Origin: Bacteroidota bacterium
GTDB taxonomy: Bacteria > Bacteroidota > Bacteroidia > CAIKAF01
Direction of reading: 5' to 3'
NCBI GenBank assembly: GCA_016866335.1
Contig: VGMT01000011.1
Coordinates: 1 to 64,000 of the forward strand
Length of the DNA: 64,000 nucleotides
Shown here: one piece after another, positions 7,163 to 15,304 of the stretch
Numbering within the stretch: the stretch's first letter is position 1
How the letters are laid out: each line of letters opens with the position of its first letter
Notes under the pieces: generated by a model
The model's input: only the letters and a program-made list of their open reading frames with translations
What the model was told of the DNA's origin: nothing
Database searches by the model: none
Translations under genes and position numbers: made by a program

Positions 7163-8545
7163 TTAAATTAGGGCATTCAGCCATTCATGCGCTTGTTTGG
7201 CATAGGCCTCGGCTGTTTCTTTGGTCAACCCCTCGGTGTAAATTCTAAAAATGGGTTCGGTGTTTGACCGGCGAATGTGAATCCAACCCTCTTCTTTTTC
7301 AAACCACAATCCATCGATGGTCAGGGGGTTTAAATGTGCAAGCTGTTCAGCCAAAGTTGCCAGTATTTCGTGGGTGTTCAAGTGAGGTCCTGCCTGCACC
7401 TTCGATTTTACCATAATGTATTCGGGGTACATGGCTTTGAGGTCCGACAAGCGAACCTGATTTGCCGCCATGTGCGACAGCAGCAGGGCAATGCCGGCCA
7501 GAGCGTCGCGGCCGTAGTGCAAATCGGGCAAAATAACTCCTCCGTTGCCTTCGCCACCCAAAACGGCGCCCACTTCTTTCATTTTGGCCACCACATGCAC
7601 TTCGCCTACGGCCGATGTAAAGCGTTGGCATCCATGTTTTTTGGCAATGTCGCTTAGGGCTCGGCTTGAGGATAAATTTGAAACCACGGGACCTGGCCGA
7701 ATGCCCAAAACATAATCGGCAATGGCTACCAGGGTGTTTTCTTCTCCAAAAAAGTCTCCGTTTTCGTCAACCAGAGCCAAACGATCTACATCGGGGTCCA
7801 CTACGATTCCAAGGTTGACCGATTCATTTTTAACCATTTCACAATAGGTGGTTAAGTGTTCTGGTAATGGTTCTGGATTGTGGGGGAATTTGCCGCTGGG
7901 TTCTCCGTATGGATTATGGATATAAATGGCACCTAATTTTTCGAGCAATTTAGGGACGGCTACGCCTCCGCTGGAATGAACACCGTTTACCGAAACGCGA
8001 AACCGGGCTTTGCGAATGGCATCTACATTCACCAGGGGGTGTTTTAAAATGGCATCGATGTGGTGATCTATAAAATCACCCGGTTGATGAATGCTGCCTA
8101 GGGCTTGAACGGAGGCGTACAAAATGTCTGATGGATCGATATCGAGCAGAGCTTGTCCGTCTTCGGCCGATAAAAATTCGCCTTTTTCGTTCAGTAATTT
8201 CAGGGCATTCCATTCTACCGGATTGTGTGAGGCTGTAAGAATAATGCCACCTTGGGCAGCATAGAAGGGGACGGCCATTTCAACGGTAGGAGTGGTAGAG
8301 AGGCCCAGGTCAATAACTTGAATTCCCATTCCAATCAGGGTTTGGCTGACCAAATTTGAAATCATGGGTCCAGAGGGTCTTGCGTCGCGGCCAATCACTA
8401 CCGAAAGATGGGGTTGTGGGTGTCTATGCTGTAGCCAATGCCCATAGGCTGAGACAAAGCGAACCGCATCGGTCGGAGTTAAATTATTTCCAGCAGCGCC
8501 ACCGATGGTGCCTCGAATTCCAGAAACAGACTGAATTAGTGTCAT
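7163..8545 (-). CDS. glmM: Phosphoglucosamine mutase
   Basis: Converts glucosamine-6-phosphate to glucosamine-1-phosphate for UDP-GlcNAc and peptidoglycan synthesis. It belongs to the alpha-D-phosphohexomutase family: phosphoserine loop TASHNP (Ser106 in this numbering), metal-binding loop DPDVDRLALVDENG, and GEGNGGVILP and RRSNTEPIFRIYTEG as sugar- and phosphate-binding loops. I choose the ATG at 8545, giving MTLIQSVSGIRGTIGG, the usual Bacteroidota beginning. An in-frame TTG at 8572 would fall only nine bases beyond a TATCTTTG promoter box. A phosphomannomutase role cannot be excluded, but the N-terminus favours GlmM. Confidence 0.9.
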   Translation of the reverse strand: MTLIQSVSGIRGTIGGAAGNNLTPTDAVRFVSAYGHWLQHRHPQPHLSVVIGRDARPSGPMISNLVSQTLIGMGIQVIDLGLSTTPTVEMAVPFYAAQGGIILTASHNPVEWNALKLLNEKGEFLSAEDGQALLDIDPSDILYASVQALGSIHQPGDFIDHHIDAILKHPLVNVDAIRKARFRVSVNGVHSSGGVAVPKLLEKLGAIYIHNPYGEPSGKFPHNPEPLPEHLTTYCEMVKNESVNLGIVVDPDVDRLALVDENGDFFGEENTLVAIADYVLGIRPGPVVSNLSSSRALSDIAKKHGCQRFTSAVGEVHVVAKMKEVGAVLGGEGNGGVILPDLHYGRDALAGIALLLSHMAANQVRLSDLKAMYPEYIMVKSKVQAGPHLNTHEILATLAEQLAHLNPLTIDGLWFEKEEGWIHIRRSNTEPIFRIYTEGLTKETAEAYAKQAHEWLNALI

Positions 8546-8580
8546 ATCAAAAGGTGCAAAATCAAATTCCAACTACCTGG

Positions 8581-8588
8581 CAAAGATA
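8581..8588 (-). promoter_or_regulatory. Putative -7 box for glmM
   Basis: TATCTTTG on the minus strand, 35 bases upstream of the chosen glmM ATG. It is a perfect TAnnTTTG. No convincing TTG lies at the -33 position, so the promoter call rests on one element. Confidence 0.45.
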
Positions 8589-8713
8589 GGTAGCAGGGCG
8601 GACATTCCCTATGAAAGAAAGGAAGGTTTTTCCACAGGTTAAGGGTTTAAAAATCGCTGTTTAATTCATAAAACCACAATAATTCTCTAAGTTTGTTTGT
8701 TACCTTCACAGCG

Positions 8714-10123
8714 ATGTTTGACGATTTCGAGGACGACGATATAAATCCTTTGTTGGAGCGGTTCCGCGAGGGGGTCCACCGCAACGAATCGGTGTATTTT
8801 GATGTGGAGGATTTTGAAGCGTTAATACAGTTTTTTTTAGTTCGAAACAACGCTGAAAATGCATGGAAAGCGTGGAATTGGGCGGCTGATTTTCACGCTG
8901 AAAACGCTTGGATTCCTTTGCTGAAAGCACGGATTTTGATGTTTGAGGGGCATTTAGCGGAAGCCCTAACCTGCCTTGAAAGGGAACCTGAGGACGAAGA
9001 GATGTTGGAAGTCTTGTGGCATTTAAGGGCTGAGATTTACAGCGACCTATTGGAACATGACCTTGCTTTGCTGTATTATCGAAAAGTAGTTAAGGTTTGT
9101 CCTGATGATGCTAAAGCCATGATTTGGATGGACATGGCTCATGAATACGTCATGAATGACGAGCAAGATGAAGCCATAATGGCTCTAAAGAGAGCTATTC
9201 GATTGCAGCCTGAAGCAGAACAGGCCTATTCAACATTGTTCCACTTGACCGATGAATTGGGGCTGGCTCAAGACAGCCTTTCATTTTTTAGTGGCCTAAC
9301 CGATTCGAATCCCTACAATTGGATGGCTTGGTTTTATTTGGGACTGAGCTATAAGACCTTAGATTTGATAGAAGAAGCTTTGCGCTGCTTTGATTTGGTT
9401 ATAACCATAAAGGAATCTACACCTGAAGCCCATATGGAAATGGCTTCATGTTTTATGCATTTGGAATCGTGGGCATCGGCAAAGCGATCCATAGAACAAG
9501 CGCGAAGGTTTGGGGGCGAAGCTGTAGGACTTGATTTTATGACAGGGGAATGCCTTGAAAACCAAGAAGATTGGCAGGGTGCCTTGTTGTATTATAGAAA
9601 GGTAGCTGAAGCAGTTCCCGGCTATGCAGAGGCCTGGATGGGCATTGGTGTTTGTTTATGTGAATCGGGATTTGTGGCCGAAGGTATTGCCCACATGGAT
9701 CATGCCATTGAATTGGAATCGGAGTACAGCGAATACAGGCTCATTCGTGCTGTATGGTTGCGGGATTCGGGAGCCTTGGGTGAGGCTGAAACGGAGTACC
9801 AAACCCTTTCTGAAATGGATGCTAGCAATTGGGAAGTGTACTACGATTGGGCGGCACTTTACGTGCGCATGGACGATTTGGTTATGGCCCTAGAAACCAT
9901 GATGCAAGCCTTAAAGTGCGAACCCAATTCGGCCTTAATTCATTACCGTATTGCAGCTGTTGCATACCGGCAAGGTTCAAGGCAACTGGGCCAAGATTTT
10001 TTGCAAAAGGCGCTTCAAATGGATTATTCCGCTTTCCCTGAAATGCTGGATTTGATTCCAGAACTAGCTACTGATTCCGATATAGCTCAACTGATTGATA
10101 ATTACAAAACCCATGAAAATTAA
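8714..10123 (+). CDS. Tetratricopeptide-repeat protein
   Basis: Cytoplasmic protein of 469 residues with no signal peptide, made almost entirely of TPR helices. Repeated units with the W-x-x-L-x-x-A/G-x-x-Y and A-x-x-x-x-x-x-A-I-x-x-P pattern run from about residue 60 to 450 (for example YRKVVKVCPDDAKAMIWMDMAHEY, ALKRAIRLQPEAEQAY). It is very acidic at the N-terminus (FDDFEDDD). I start at the ATG at 8714 rather than the upstream in-frame TTG at 8693, which overlaps a TAAGTTTG promoter-like box. It overlaps the next gene by 11 bases and heads a five-gene run ending in aroE. It is probably a scaffold; its partner is unknown. Confidence 0.85.
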   Translation: MFDDFEDDDINPLLERFREGVHRNESVYFDVEDFEALIQFFLVRNNAENAWKAWNWAADFHAENAWIPLLKARILMFEGHLAEALTCLEREPEDEEMLEVLWHLRAEIYSDLLEHDLALLYYRKVVKVCPDDAKAMIWMDMAHEYVMNDEQDEAIMALKRAIRLQPEAEQAYSTLFHLTDELGLAQDSLSFFSGLTDSNPYNWMAWFYLGLSYKTLDLIEEALRCFDLVITIKESTPEAHMEMASCFMHLESWASAKRSIEQARRFGGEAVGLDFMTGECLENQEDWQGALLYYRKVAEAVPGYAEAWMGIGVCLCESGFVAEGIAHMDHAIELESEYSEYRLIRAVWLRDSGALGEAETEYQTLSEMDASNWEVYYDWAALYVRMDDLVMALETMMQALKCEPNSALIHYRIAAVAYRQGSRQLGQDFLQKALQMDYSAFPEMLDLIPELATDSDIAQLIDNYKTHEN

Positions 10124-10916
10124 CCTGTCTTACATCCCAGAACGTCCAGAAAAGCCCCGTTCAAATGGACTCAATATGGTAATGGATAAAGGACTTAGCC
10201 TAAGACAAGCTCAAGATCTGATTGAGGTCAGCGCAAATTTGGTTGATTTTGTCAAATTGGGCTTTGGAACTTCTTTCGCTACTCCCAATGTACACGATAA
10301 AATAAAGTTGTATCAGAATGCTGGCATTAAAGTGTACTTAGGTGGTACCTTTTTAGAGGCATTTGTGAAACGTAATGCGCTAAAAGAATACTACCGAATT
10401 CTTGATGAATGGCATCTTGACACCGTTGAGGTTTCTGATGGCAGCATACATATTTCCAACAAACTGAAATGCAAGTTAATCGAACACCTTGCCAAACGAG
10501 CCTTGGTTCTCTCGGAGGTTGGTTCAAAGGAAGAAGGCATTTTGATTGCTCCCAACAAATGGAAGCAAATGATAAAAGACGAACGAAACGCCGGAGCATG
10601 GAAGGTGATTGCTGAAGCCAGAGAAAGCGGAACGGTTGGTATTTATCGCCCTTCTGGGAAGGCGCATACCGCTTTGGTTTCCAAAATTTTGGCTGCCGTT
10701 GACCAAACTCACCTGATATGGGAAGCACCTCAAAAAAGCCAACAGGTATTTTGGATAAAATTGCTGGGTTCCAATGTAAACCTTGGCAACATTGCCCCTG
10801 ATGATGTAATACCATTAGAAACGCTTCGCTTAGGTCTTCGGGGAGATACCTTTTTTCAGTTTATGCCTGAAGATTTGGTTCAGGCTGATGTTACCAAACT
10901 TGATTTCCCCAAATAA
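10113..10916 (+). CDS. comA: Phosphosulfolactate synthase (ComA family)
   Basis: Member of the ComA family, which adds sulfite to phosphoenolpyruvate to give phosphosulfolactate. The family is known from coenzyme M synthesis in methanogens. The 267-residue length and a single TIM-barrel-like domain fit, with GLNMVMDKGLSL near the start, VDFVKLGFGTS, KVYLGGTFLEAFV, VEVSDGSIHIS and LSEVGSKEEG as typical barrel motifs. The ATG at 10113 is chosen; it overlaps the TPR gene. In Bacteroidota there is no coenzyme M pathway, so the product could feed sulfolactate or cysteate, for example towards sulfonolipids. That is inference, and nothing next to it supports a complete pathway. Confidence 0.85.
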   Translation: MKINLSYIPERPEKPRSNGLNMVMDKGLSLRQAQDLIEVSANLVDFVKLGFGTSFATPNVHDKIKLYQNAGIKVYLGGTFLEAFVKRNALKEYYRILDEWHLDTVEVSDGSIHISNKLKCKLIEHLAKRALVLSEVGSKEEGILIAPNKWKQMIKDERNAGAWKVIAEARESGTVGIYRPSGKAHTALVSKILAAVDQTHLIWEAPQKSQQVFWIKLLGSNVNLGNIAPDDVIPLETLRLGLRGDTFFQFMPEDLVQADVTKLDFPK

Positions 10917-10927
10917 TTCTTAATGCT

Positions 10928-11245
10928 ATGCAGGAAATTTCAGTTCAAGCGTTAAAGGCTTGGTTGGATAGTGGAGAACCATTCACTCTAATTGATGTTC
11001 GTGAGCCCTACGAGGCTGAGCTGTCAACCCTAGGCGGAAAGTTGATTCCCATGGGAGAAGTTCTTTCAAGGCTTTCAGAAATTCCCCAAACAGGCAAGGT
11101 GGTTATGCATTGCCGGTCAGGTGGTCGCTCAAGTAGTGTTATTCAGGTGCTTCAAGAAGAATTTGGCTATTCCAATTTGCTTAATCTGAAAGGGGGCATA
11201 ATGGCATGGGCGGCTGAAATAGACCCAAACATCAATTTAGGATAA
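10928..11245 (+). CDS. Rhodanese-domain protein
   Basis: Single-domain rhodanese of 105 residues. The active-site loop is HCRSGGRSS with the catalytic Cys around residue 60; FTLIDVREPYEAE gives the conserved Asp-Val-Arg strand, and LNLKGGIMAWA is the C-terminal signature. It may carry persulfide sulfur in the cytoplasm. It lies between phosphosulfolactate synthase and DUF368 with almost no gap (the next ATG follows its stop directly), so it is in the same operon. The link to sulfur chemistry in the upstream gene is suggestive only. Confidence 0.9.
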   Translation: MQEISVQALKAWLDSGEPFTLIDVREPYEAELSTLGGKLIPMGEVLSRLSEIPQTGKVVMHCRSGGRSSSVIQVLQEEFGYSNLLNLKGGIMAWAAEIDPNINLG

Positions 11246-12166
11246 ATGAAAGACAAACTCATGTTGTTTTTAAAAGGCATAGCCATGGGCGCTGCCGATG
11301 TAATTCCTGGCGTTTCGGGAGGCACCATTGCTTTTATTGCCGGAATTTACGAACGACTTATCAATGCTTTGTCTTCCATTGATTTAAGCCTAATTCAATT
11401 GCTCAGAAAAGAAGGTTTTTTGGCCGTTTGGAAAAAGGTGGACGGCCTCTTTTTGCTTGTTCTGCTCTCTGGAATAGGCAGCAGCATTCTTTCTTTGGCC
11501 AAATTGGTTACCTATTTGTTGGAGTTTCACCCAATTCCATTGTGGTCCTTTTTTCTTGGCCTTATCATTGCCTCTGTGGTGGTGGTGCAACGTCAAATGA
11601 AACAGGTTAAATGGATTCACCTGATTCCATTTATTGTTGGAATCGCTTTTGCTTGGTGGATTACCACTTTGGTTCCAGCGCAAACCACCAATGCGCTTTG
11701 GTTTGTTTTTTTGTCGGGTGCCATTGCCATTTGTGCCATGATTTTGCCAGGTATTTCAGGGTCTTTTATTCTGGTGGTTCTTGGCAAATACCAATATATT
11801 TTGGAATCCCTTCACGAATTGCGAATCGATGTTATTTTGGTTTTTATGGCGGGTTGCTTAATTGGTTTGCTTTCGTTTGTTCGCTTGGTTAAATGGCTTT
11901 TTTCTCGCTACCACGACCTGAGCATTGCTGTGCTGGGTGGCTTTATGGTGGGTAGTTTAAATAAGGTTTGGCCTTGGAAAATAACCTTGGAATCTGCCCA
12001 TATTGAAGATAAAATTGTTCCTCTGGTTCAAGAAAACGTGAGCCCTTTTGCTTTTGAGGCTTTAACCGGAGCACCGGCCGAAATCGTTTCAGCTATGATT
12101 AGTGCAGCCGTAGGTCTTGCCCTTATTTTGGTTTTGGAATATGTCGGGCAACGACGTGAATTCTGA
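11246..12166 (+). CDS. DUF368 family integral membrane protein
   Basis: Polytopic inner-membrane protein of 306 residues with about eight hydrophobic segments. Twin motifs typical of DUF368 are visible: GAADVIPGVSGGTIAFIAGIYERL near residue 13-36 and a second half-repeat ILPGISGSFILVVLGKYQYIL near residue 172-192, indicating an inverted-repeat topology. DUF368 proteins are known as undecaprenyl-phosphate flippase candidates (PopT); applying that here is inference. The start codon abuts the rhodanese stop, and the end overlaps aroE by 26 bases. Confidence 0.88.
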   Translation: MKDKLMLFLKGIAMGAADVIPGVSGGTIAFIAGIYERLINALSSIDLSLIQLLRKEGFLAVWKKVDGLFLLVLLSGIGSSILSLAKLVTYLLEFHPIPLWSFFLGLIIASVVVVQRQMKQVKWIHLIPFIVGIAFAWWITTLVPAQTTNALWFVFLSGAIAICAMILPGISGSFILVVLGKYQYILESLHELRIDVILVFMAGCLIGLLSFVRLVKWLFSRYHDLSIAVLGGFMVGSLNKVWPWKITLESAHIEDKIVPLVQENVSPFAFEALTGAPAEIVSAMISAAVGLALILVLEYVGQRREF

Positions 12167-12932
12167 TTTGTTCGGTCTTTTTGGATTTCCTTTAGGGCAT
12201 TCTCATAGCCCTACCTTGTTCAAGGGTTTTTTTCAAACCTACAAACTGCAGGCCGAATACCAACTTCGGCCCGAAAAGACGGCAGAAAATTGGAAGATGT
12301 GGGCCAAGGAGTTCCCCAACTTGCTCGGGTTCAACGTTACGATACCCCACAAAGTTTCTATTTTACCCGGTTTGCAACTAAGCCCCGAAGCAAAAGCGAT
12401 TGGAGCCGTAAATTGCGTTGCCGTTCACCGTGACGACCATTCCATTTGGGGGATTGGATACAATACAGATGCCATAGGATTTTGGACCGACCTGCAGGCC
12501 TGGATGCCCAAAAAACCCAAAAACGCTTTGATTTTGGGGAACGGTGGCTCGGCCCACGCGGTTTCGTACGCCTTAACTCAGAACCAGATTCCAAACCTAC
12601 AAGTTGGCCGCATTCGCCGCAATGCCAGCGACCTGTTGTGGCATGAATTGCAGGCCGATTTTTTGAGGCAGTTTGATTTGATAGTGCAATCAACCCCTTT
12701 GGGTATGTGGCCTAACATCGAAGAACAACCTCCCATTCAAGTGGATTGGTTGCTGCCCCAGCATTTTGTGTACGACCTGATTTACAACCCTTCTCCCAGT
12801 CGATTTTTAGCACAAGCCGCTGCCCGAGGTGCCCAGGTTCGAGACGGCAGTGGAATGCTCTACCAACAAGCCTTGGCCTCTTTGCACATTTGGAAACCTG
12901 AATTAAAAAGCGAAAGTGCGAATCGGCTTTAA
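12141..12932 (+). CDS. aroE: Shikimate dehydrogenase
   Basis: NADPH-dependent reduction of 3-dehydroshikimate in aromatic amino acid synthesis. The substrate-binding N-terminal domain has GFPLGHSHSPTLF and NVTIPHKVS (catalytic Lys); AIGAVNCV and GYNTDAIGF follow. The nucleotide-binding loop is LILGNGGSAHAV and STPLGMWP is the C-terminal signature. I start at the ATG at 12141 (MSGNDVNSDLFGLFG), within the end of the DUF368 gene; a GTG 15 bases later is possible. Length of 263 residues is normal. Confidence 0.93.
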   Translation: MSGNDVNSDLFGLFGFPLGHSHSPTLFKGFFQTYKLQAEYQLRPEKTAENWKMWAKEFPNLLGFNVTIPHKVSILPGLQLSPEAKAIGAVNCVAVHRDDHSIWGIGYNTDAIGFWTDLQAWMPKKPKNALILGNGGSAHAVSYALTQNQIPNLQVGRIRRNASDLLWHELQADFLRQFDLIVQSTPLGMWPNIEEQPPIQVDWLLPQHFVYDLIYNPSPSRFLAQAAARGAQVRDGSGMLYQQALASLHIWKPELKSESANRL

Positions 12933-12965
12933 TTTTGCATTTTTTTCACCAAAGCCGAACCGGAA

Positions 12966-13358
12966 TTAGGGAACAATATTGAATTCCAATACTGAAATAT
13001 GGTAACTAAAGGTATAGGTGTTGCAGCAATTTGCCGAGGCCTCTAACCGAACCTGATCACCGGCTTTTAGCCAAATGGGTGTGGGATCGCCCGACAACAA
13101 AGAATAAGCTCCCTATGCGTTCCCCGAATTCACTTGTATGGTACGGGTTACGTGCGAAGAGTTGAGTCCTGCGAATGGAGCCGCCGCTTCTATTTTCCAA
13201 ACCTTGTTGGCTGGAACCGTCCAAGTTGGGCTGGTGTACGAATTGGTGCCTGATGAGGTGCCAGAATGGCTAACAACCTGGTTAAATTGTAAATTTCCTT
13301 GAGATTGAAGGTGCATTGAAAAAAGAAAAACGAACAGAGCGAGCATCCCTGATTTCAT
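12966..13358 (-). pseudogene. Small secreted protein gene interrupted by an in-frame TAG
   Basis: From the ATG at 13358 the frame encodes a signal peptide (MKSGMLALFVFLFSMHLQSQ) and the segment GNLQFNQV..VPANKVWKIEA. It then stops at a TAG (13113-13115). Past that codon the same frame remains open for 48 codons and ends SVLEFNIVP before TAA at 12966. The intact paralogue at 32166-32597 has QGSLQFNQV, VPANKVWKIEA, PMWLPAG and the same ending SVLEFNLVP, so the part after the TAG is genuine coding sequence. A single nonsense change is the simplest reading; a sequencing error or readthrough is possible. The function of the family is unknown. Confidence 0.8.
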
Positions 13359-13441
13359 GAGCCGGCAGATTATTTTAAACAAAAATAGACATTGCCCTTG
13401 ACAAGTTGATTCTTTTATGGGAACTTTGAAGCCTAACACAT

Positions 13442-14218
13442 ATGGACATGAAATACCTGCTTGGTTTGGCCTTGCCTTTGCTGCCGGCCCATGTCCCTCA
13501 CCCTGGGCCGGTTTACGCCCTAAGTAAACCAATAGAACTGGAAAGCACTCCGCCAAAAAGGGAGGTTGGTACCCTCTTCAAGCCTAAAGAGGTGCCAATG
13601 GCGTCGGTTACCTTGTATGTTTGGTACAGCCACTATGCCGCCAACAACCATTGGAAGTTGGTTGACTCTGCCGGCAATGTGGTGGATTGGGGCGGCCCAG
13701 GCAAGGAGCAATCTTGGAATCGAAAACAGGAATTGGAATTGGCAGCAGGGCGGTATCGACTGCATTGCATGGGAATTCACCCCGATGGTTGGAACGGTGG
13801 TTTTGTTATGCTGCAGGGCAAAGGTTGGCAATTTGGACCGGTGCAACCCGGAAACGGGGCTTCGGCCTGGTCCTTTGTGGTTCCTGAACCCCAGGTTTCT
13901 TCAAAATCCGATACTACCGTGCAGAGCTTCCCGCAATTGCTGCACGGATGGATAGGCGCCGCAGGCGAAACCGTTCAGGGGTATGGTTTTGATTTAGAAA
14001 AGCATGGGGCAGGACTGTACCGCATCCGTTTCCGAAATGCCTTTTCTAGACCGCCGACCGTAGTGGCTAGTCCTGCCACGGTGGCCAACCGACCCATCGG
14101 GATTCCGCTCAACATGGTTCAAATTGCCGCCGTTCAAACCCAAGATTGCTGGATTGAGGTGTTTAATTACGAAGGTTTGCCCGAAGACGGTGGCTTTACA
14201 TTTATGGCTTGGCAGTAG
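13442..14218 (+). CDS. Secreted protein of unknown function, two-part
   Basis: I do not recognise this 258-residue protein. It starts with a short hydrophobic leader (MDMKYLLGLALPLLPA), so export is likely. The first half has VTLYVWYSHYAANNHWKLVDSAGNVV and GRYRLHCMGIHPDGWNGGF, suggesting a beta-rich domain. The second half (about residue 165-258), with GWIGAAGETVQGYGFDLEKHGAGLYRI, FSRPPTVVASP and GGFTFMAWQ, resembles the beta-sandwich found at the C-termini of many phage-tail-like and bacterial surface proteins. It is divergent from the interrupted small secreted gene with an 83-base gap. No function is assigned. Confidence 0.65.
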   Translation: MDMKYLLGLALPLLPAHVPHPGPVYALSKPIELESTPPKREVGTLFKPKEVPMASVTLYVWYSHYAANNHWKLVDSAGNVVDWGGPGKEQSWNRKQELELAAGRYRLHCMGIHPDGWNGGFVMLQGKGWQFGPVQPGNGASAWSFVVPEPQVSSKSDTTVQSFPQLLHGWIGAAGETVQGYGFDLEKHGAGLYRIRFRNAFSRPPTVVASPATVANRPIGIPLNMVQIAAVQTQDCWIEVFNYEGLPEDGGFTFMAWQ

Positions 14219-14315
14219 GGCAGCCGAATTCATCGGGTTTAGAAACCTGTTGAGCGATTGATTGAAGGCCATTTTCGTTGCTTCCTTTTTTATGGGTAAG
14301 CTAGGTTCAATGACG

Positions 14316-14470
14316 CCCGCGGCAGGGATTGAAAGGGCTACCCCGCAAAGGTGCCGAAGCCTTGCCCGCTAGGTGCGGAGGCGACGTTAGGAGCCCCCGC
14401 AAACCAGCTGGGCCAGCCTTTCGGCAACTGCGGAGTAGCCCAGAAAGCCCGTAGCCGCCCCAGAAATCCC
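14316..14470 (+). repeat. GC-rich intergenic hairpin element, copy D
   Basis: Plus-oriented copy in the convergent gap between the unknown secreted protein and xth. It begins GCGGCAGGGATTG, carries the core TGCGGAGGCGACGTTAGGAG followed by CCCCCGCA, and ends AAAGCCCGTAGCCGCCCC. Outer arms pair: GCTACCCCGCA with TGCGGAGTAGC, and GTGCCGAA with TTTCGGCAAC. It is the close relative of copy B. Confidence 0.82.
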
Positions 14471-14489
14471 CAAAACCGATTAAATCGCT

Positions 14490-15254
14490 TTAATCTGCCA
14501 ACTCAAGCAGCGTAGGGCAGTGGTCCGAATGTACTGCGTTTTGCAGCAGTCCAGCCGACCTGAGCTTGGGCCTGAGCGACTCAGAAACAAACTGATAATC
14601 AATCCTCCAGCCTTTGTTGTTCGCTCGGGCATTGGCCCGAAAACTCCACCAAGAATACTGCTGCAAGTCCGGATTCAGCGCCCGAAAACCATCTATCCAG
14701 CCTTCGGCCAAAAAGGCATCTACCCAGGCGCGCTCCTCGGGCAAAAATCCCGTACTGTTCTTGTTCGAAACCGGGTTGTGAATGTCGATTTCCCTATGGC
14801 AAATGTTTACATCGCCGGCAATAAGCACCTCAGGCCGCTGCTGTAAAAGACCCGAAGCCCATTGCCGAAAGTCCTCTAAAAACAGGTATTTCACGTCCTG
14901 CCGCTCCTCGCCCGAGGTCCCACTTGGAAAATACGCACTCACCACCGTACGGCCTCCAAAATCGGAACGAATTACCCGTCCCTCGGCATCGTGCTGGGCA
15001 ATTCCCATTCCGCAAACAACTTGGTCAGCCGGCATTTTCGATAAAATCCCCACGCCGCTGTAGCCCTTTTTTTGAGCAGGATTCAGGTAAATGTGGTAGC
15101 CCATTTCCTTTAGGGGTGTCCAATCCACTTGATCTTCCATGGCTTTTAGCTCTTGCAGGCAAAGTACATCCGGGTTTTCAGTGCGGAGCCACTGTAGCAA
15201 GCCTTTGTTGATGGCCGAGCGGATTCCGTTCAGGTTGTAGGAGATGATTTTCAT
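14490..15254 (-). CDS. xth: Exodeoxyribonuclease III
   Basis: Class II AP endonuclease and 3'-5' exonuclease for base-excision repair. The 254-residue EEP-fold protein has SYNLNGIRSA at the N-terminus, PDVLCLQELKA (metal-binding Glu), YSGVGILSK, AGDVNICHREID (catalytic Asp and Asn), WSFRANARANNKGWRIDYQFVS and SDHCPTLLEL (final Asp-His). The start ATG at 15254 lies only eight bases beyond the U-tract of the rplI terminator, so expression must come from terminator readthrough or from a promoter inside rplI. Confidence 0.96.
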   Translation of the reverse strand: MKIISYNLNGIRSAINKGLLQWLRTENPDVLCLQELKAMEDQVDWTPLKEMGYHIYLNPAQKKGYSGVGILSKMPADQVVCGMGIAQHDAEGRVIRSDFGGRTVVSAYFPSGTSGEERQDVKYLFLEDFRQWASGLLQQRPEVLIAGDVNICHREIDIHNPVSNKNSTGFLPEERAWVDAFLAEGWIDGFRALNPDLQQYSWWSFRANARANNKGWRIDYQFVSESLRPKLRSAGLLQNAVHSDHCPTLLELAD

Positions 15255-15262
15255 AGGAATGC

Positions 15263-15288
15263 AAAAAAAAGGCGCCCGAAGGCGCCTT
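15263..15288 (-). terminator. Intrinsic terminator after rplI
   Basis: On the minus strand AAGGCGCC-TTCG-GGCGCCTT forms an 8-bp stem closed by a stable C(UUCG)G tetraloop, followed by a run of T. It lies 16 bases after the rplI stop and immediately before the xth start codon. Confidence 0.9.
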
Positions 15289-15304
15289 GAAATTCAAGTT
15301 TTTG

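Noticed and set aside
13113-13115. Programmed TAG readthrough (pyrrolysine-like) in the secreted gene
   Set aside because: No pyl genes or stimulatory structure are visible and the paralogue has an ordinary codon run, so a nonsense mutation or error is simpler.
13113-13556. A 147-residue reading of the interrupted gene with a long N-terminal extension
   Set aside because: The extension has no signal peptide and overlaps the divergent gene. The ATG at 13358 gives a proper signal peptide matching the paralogue.
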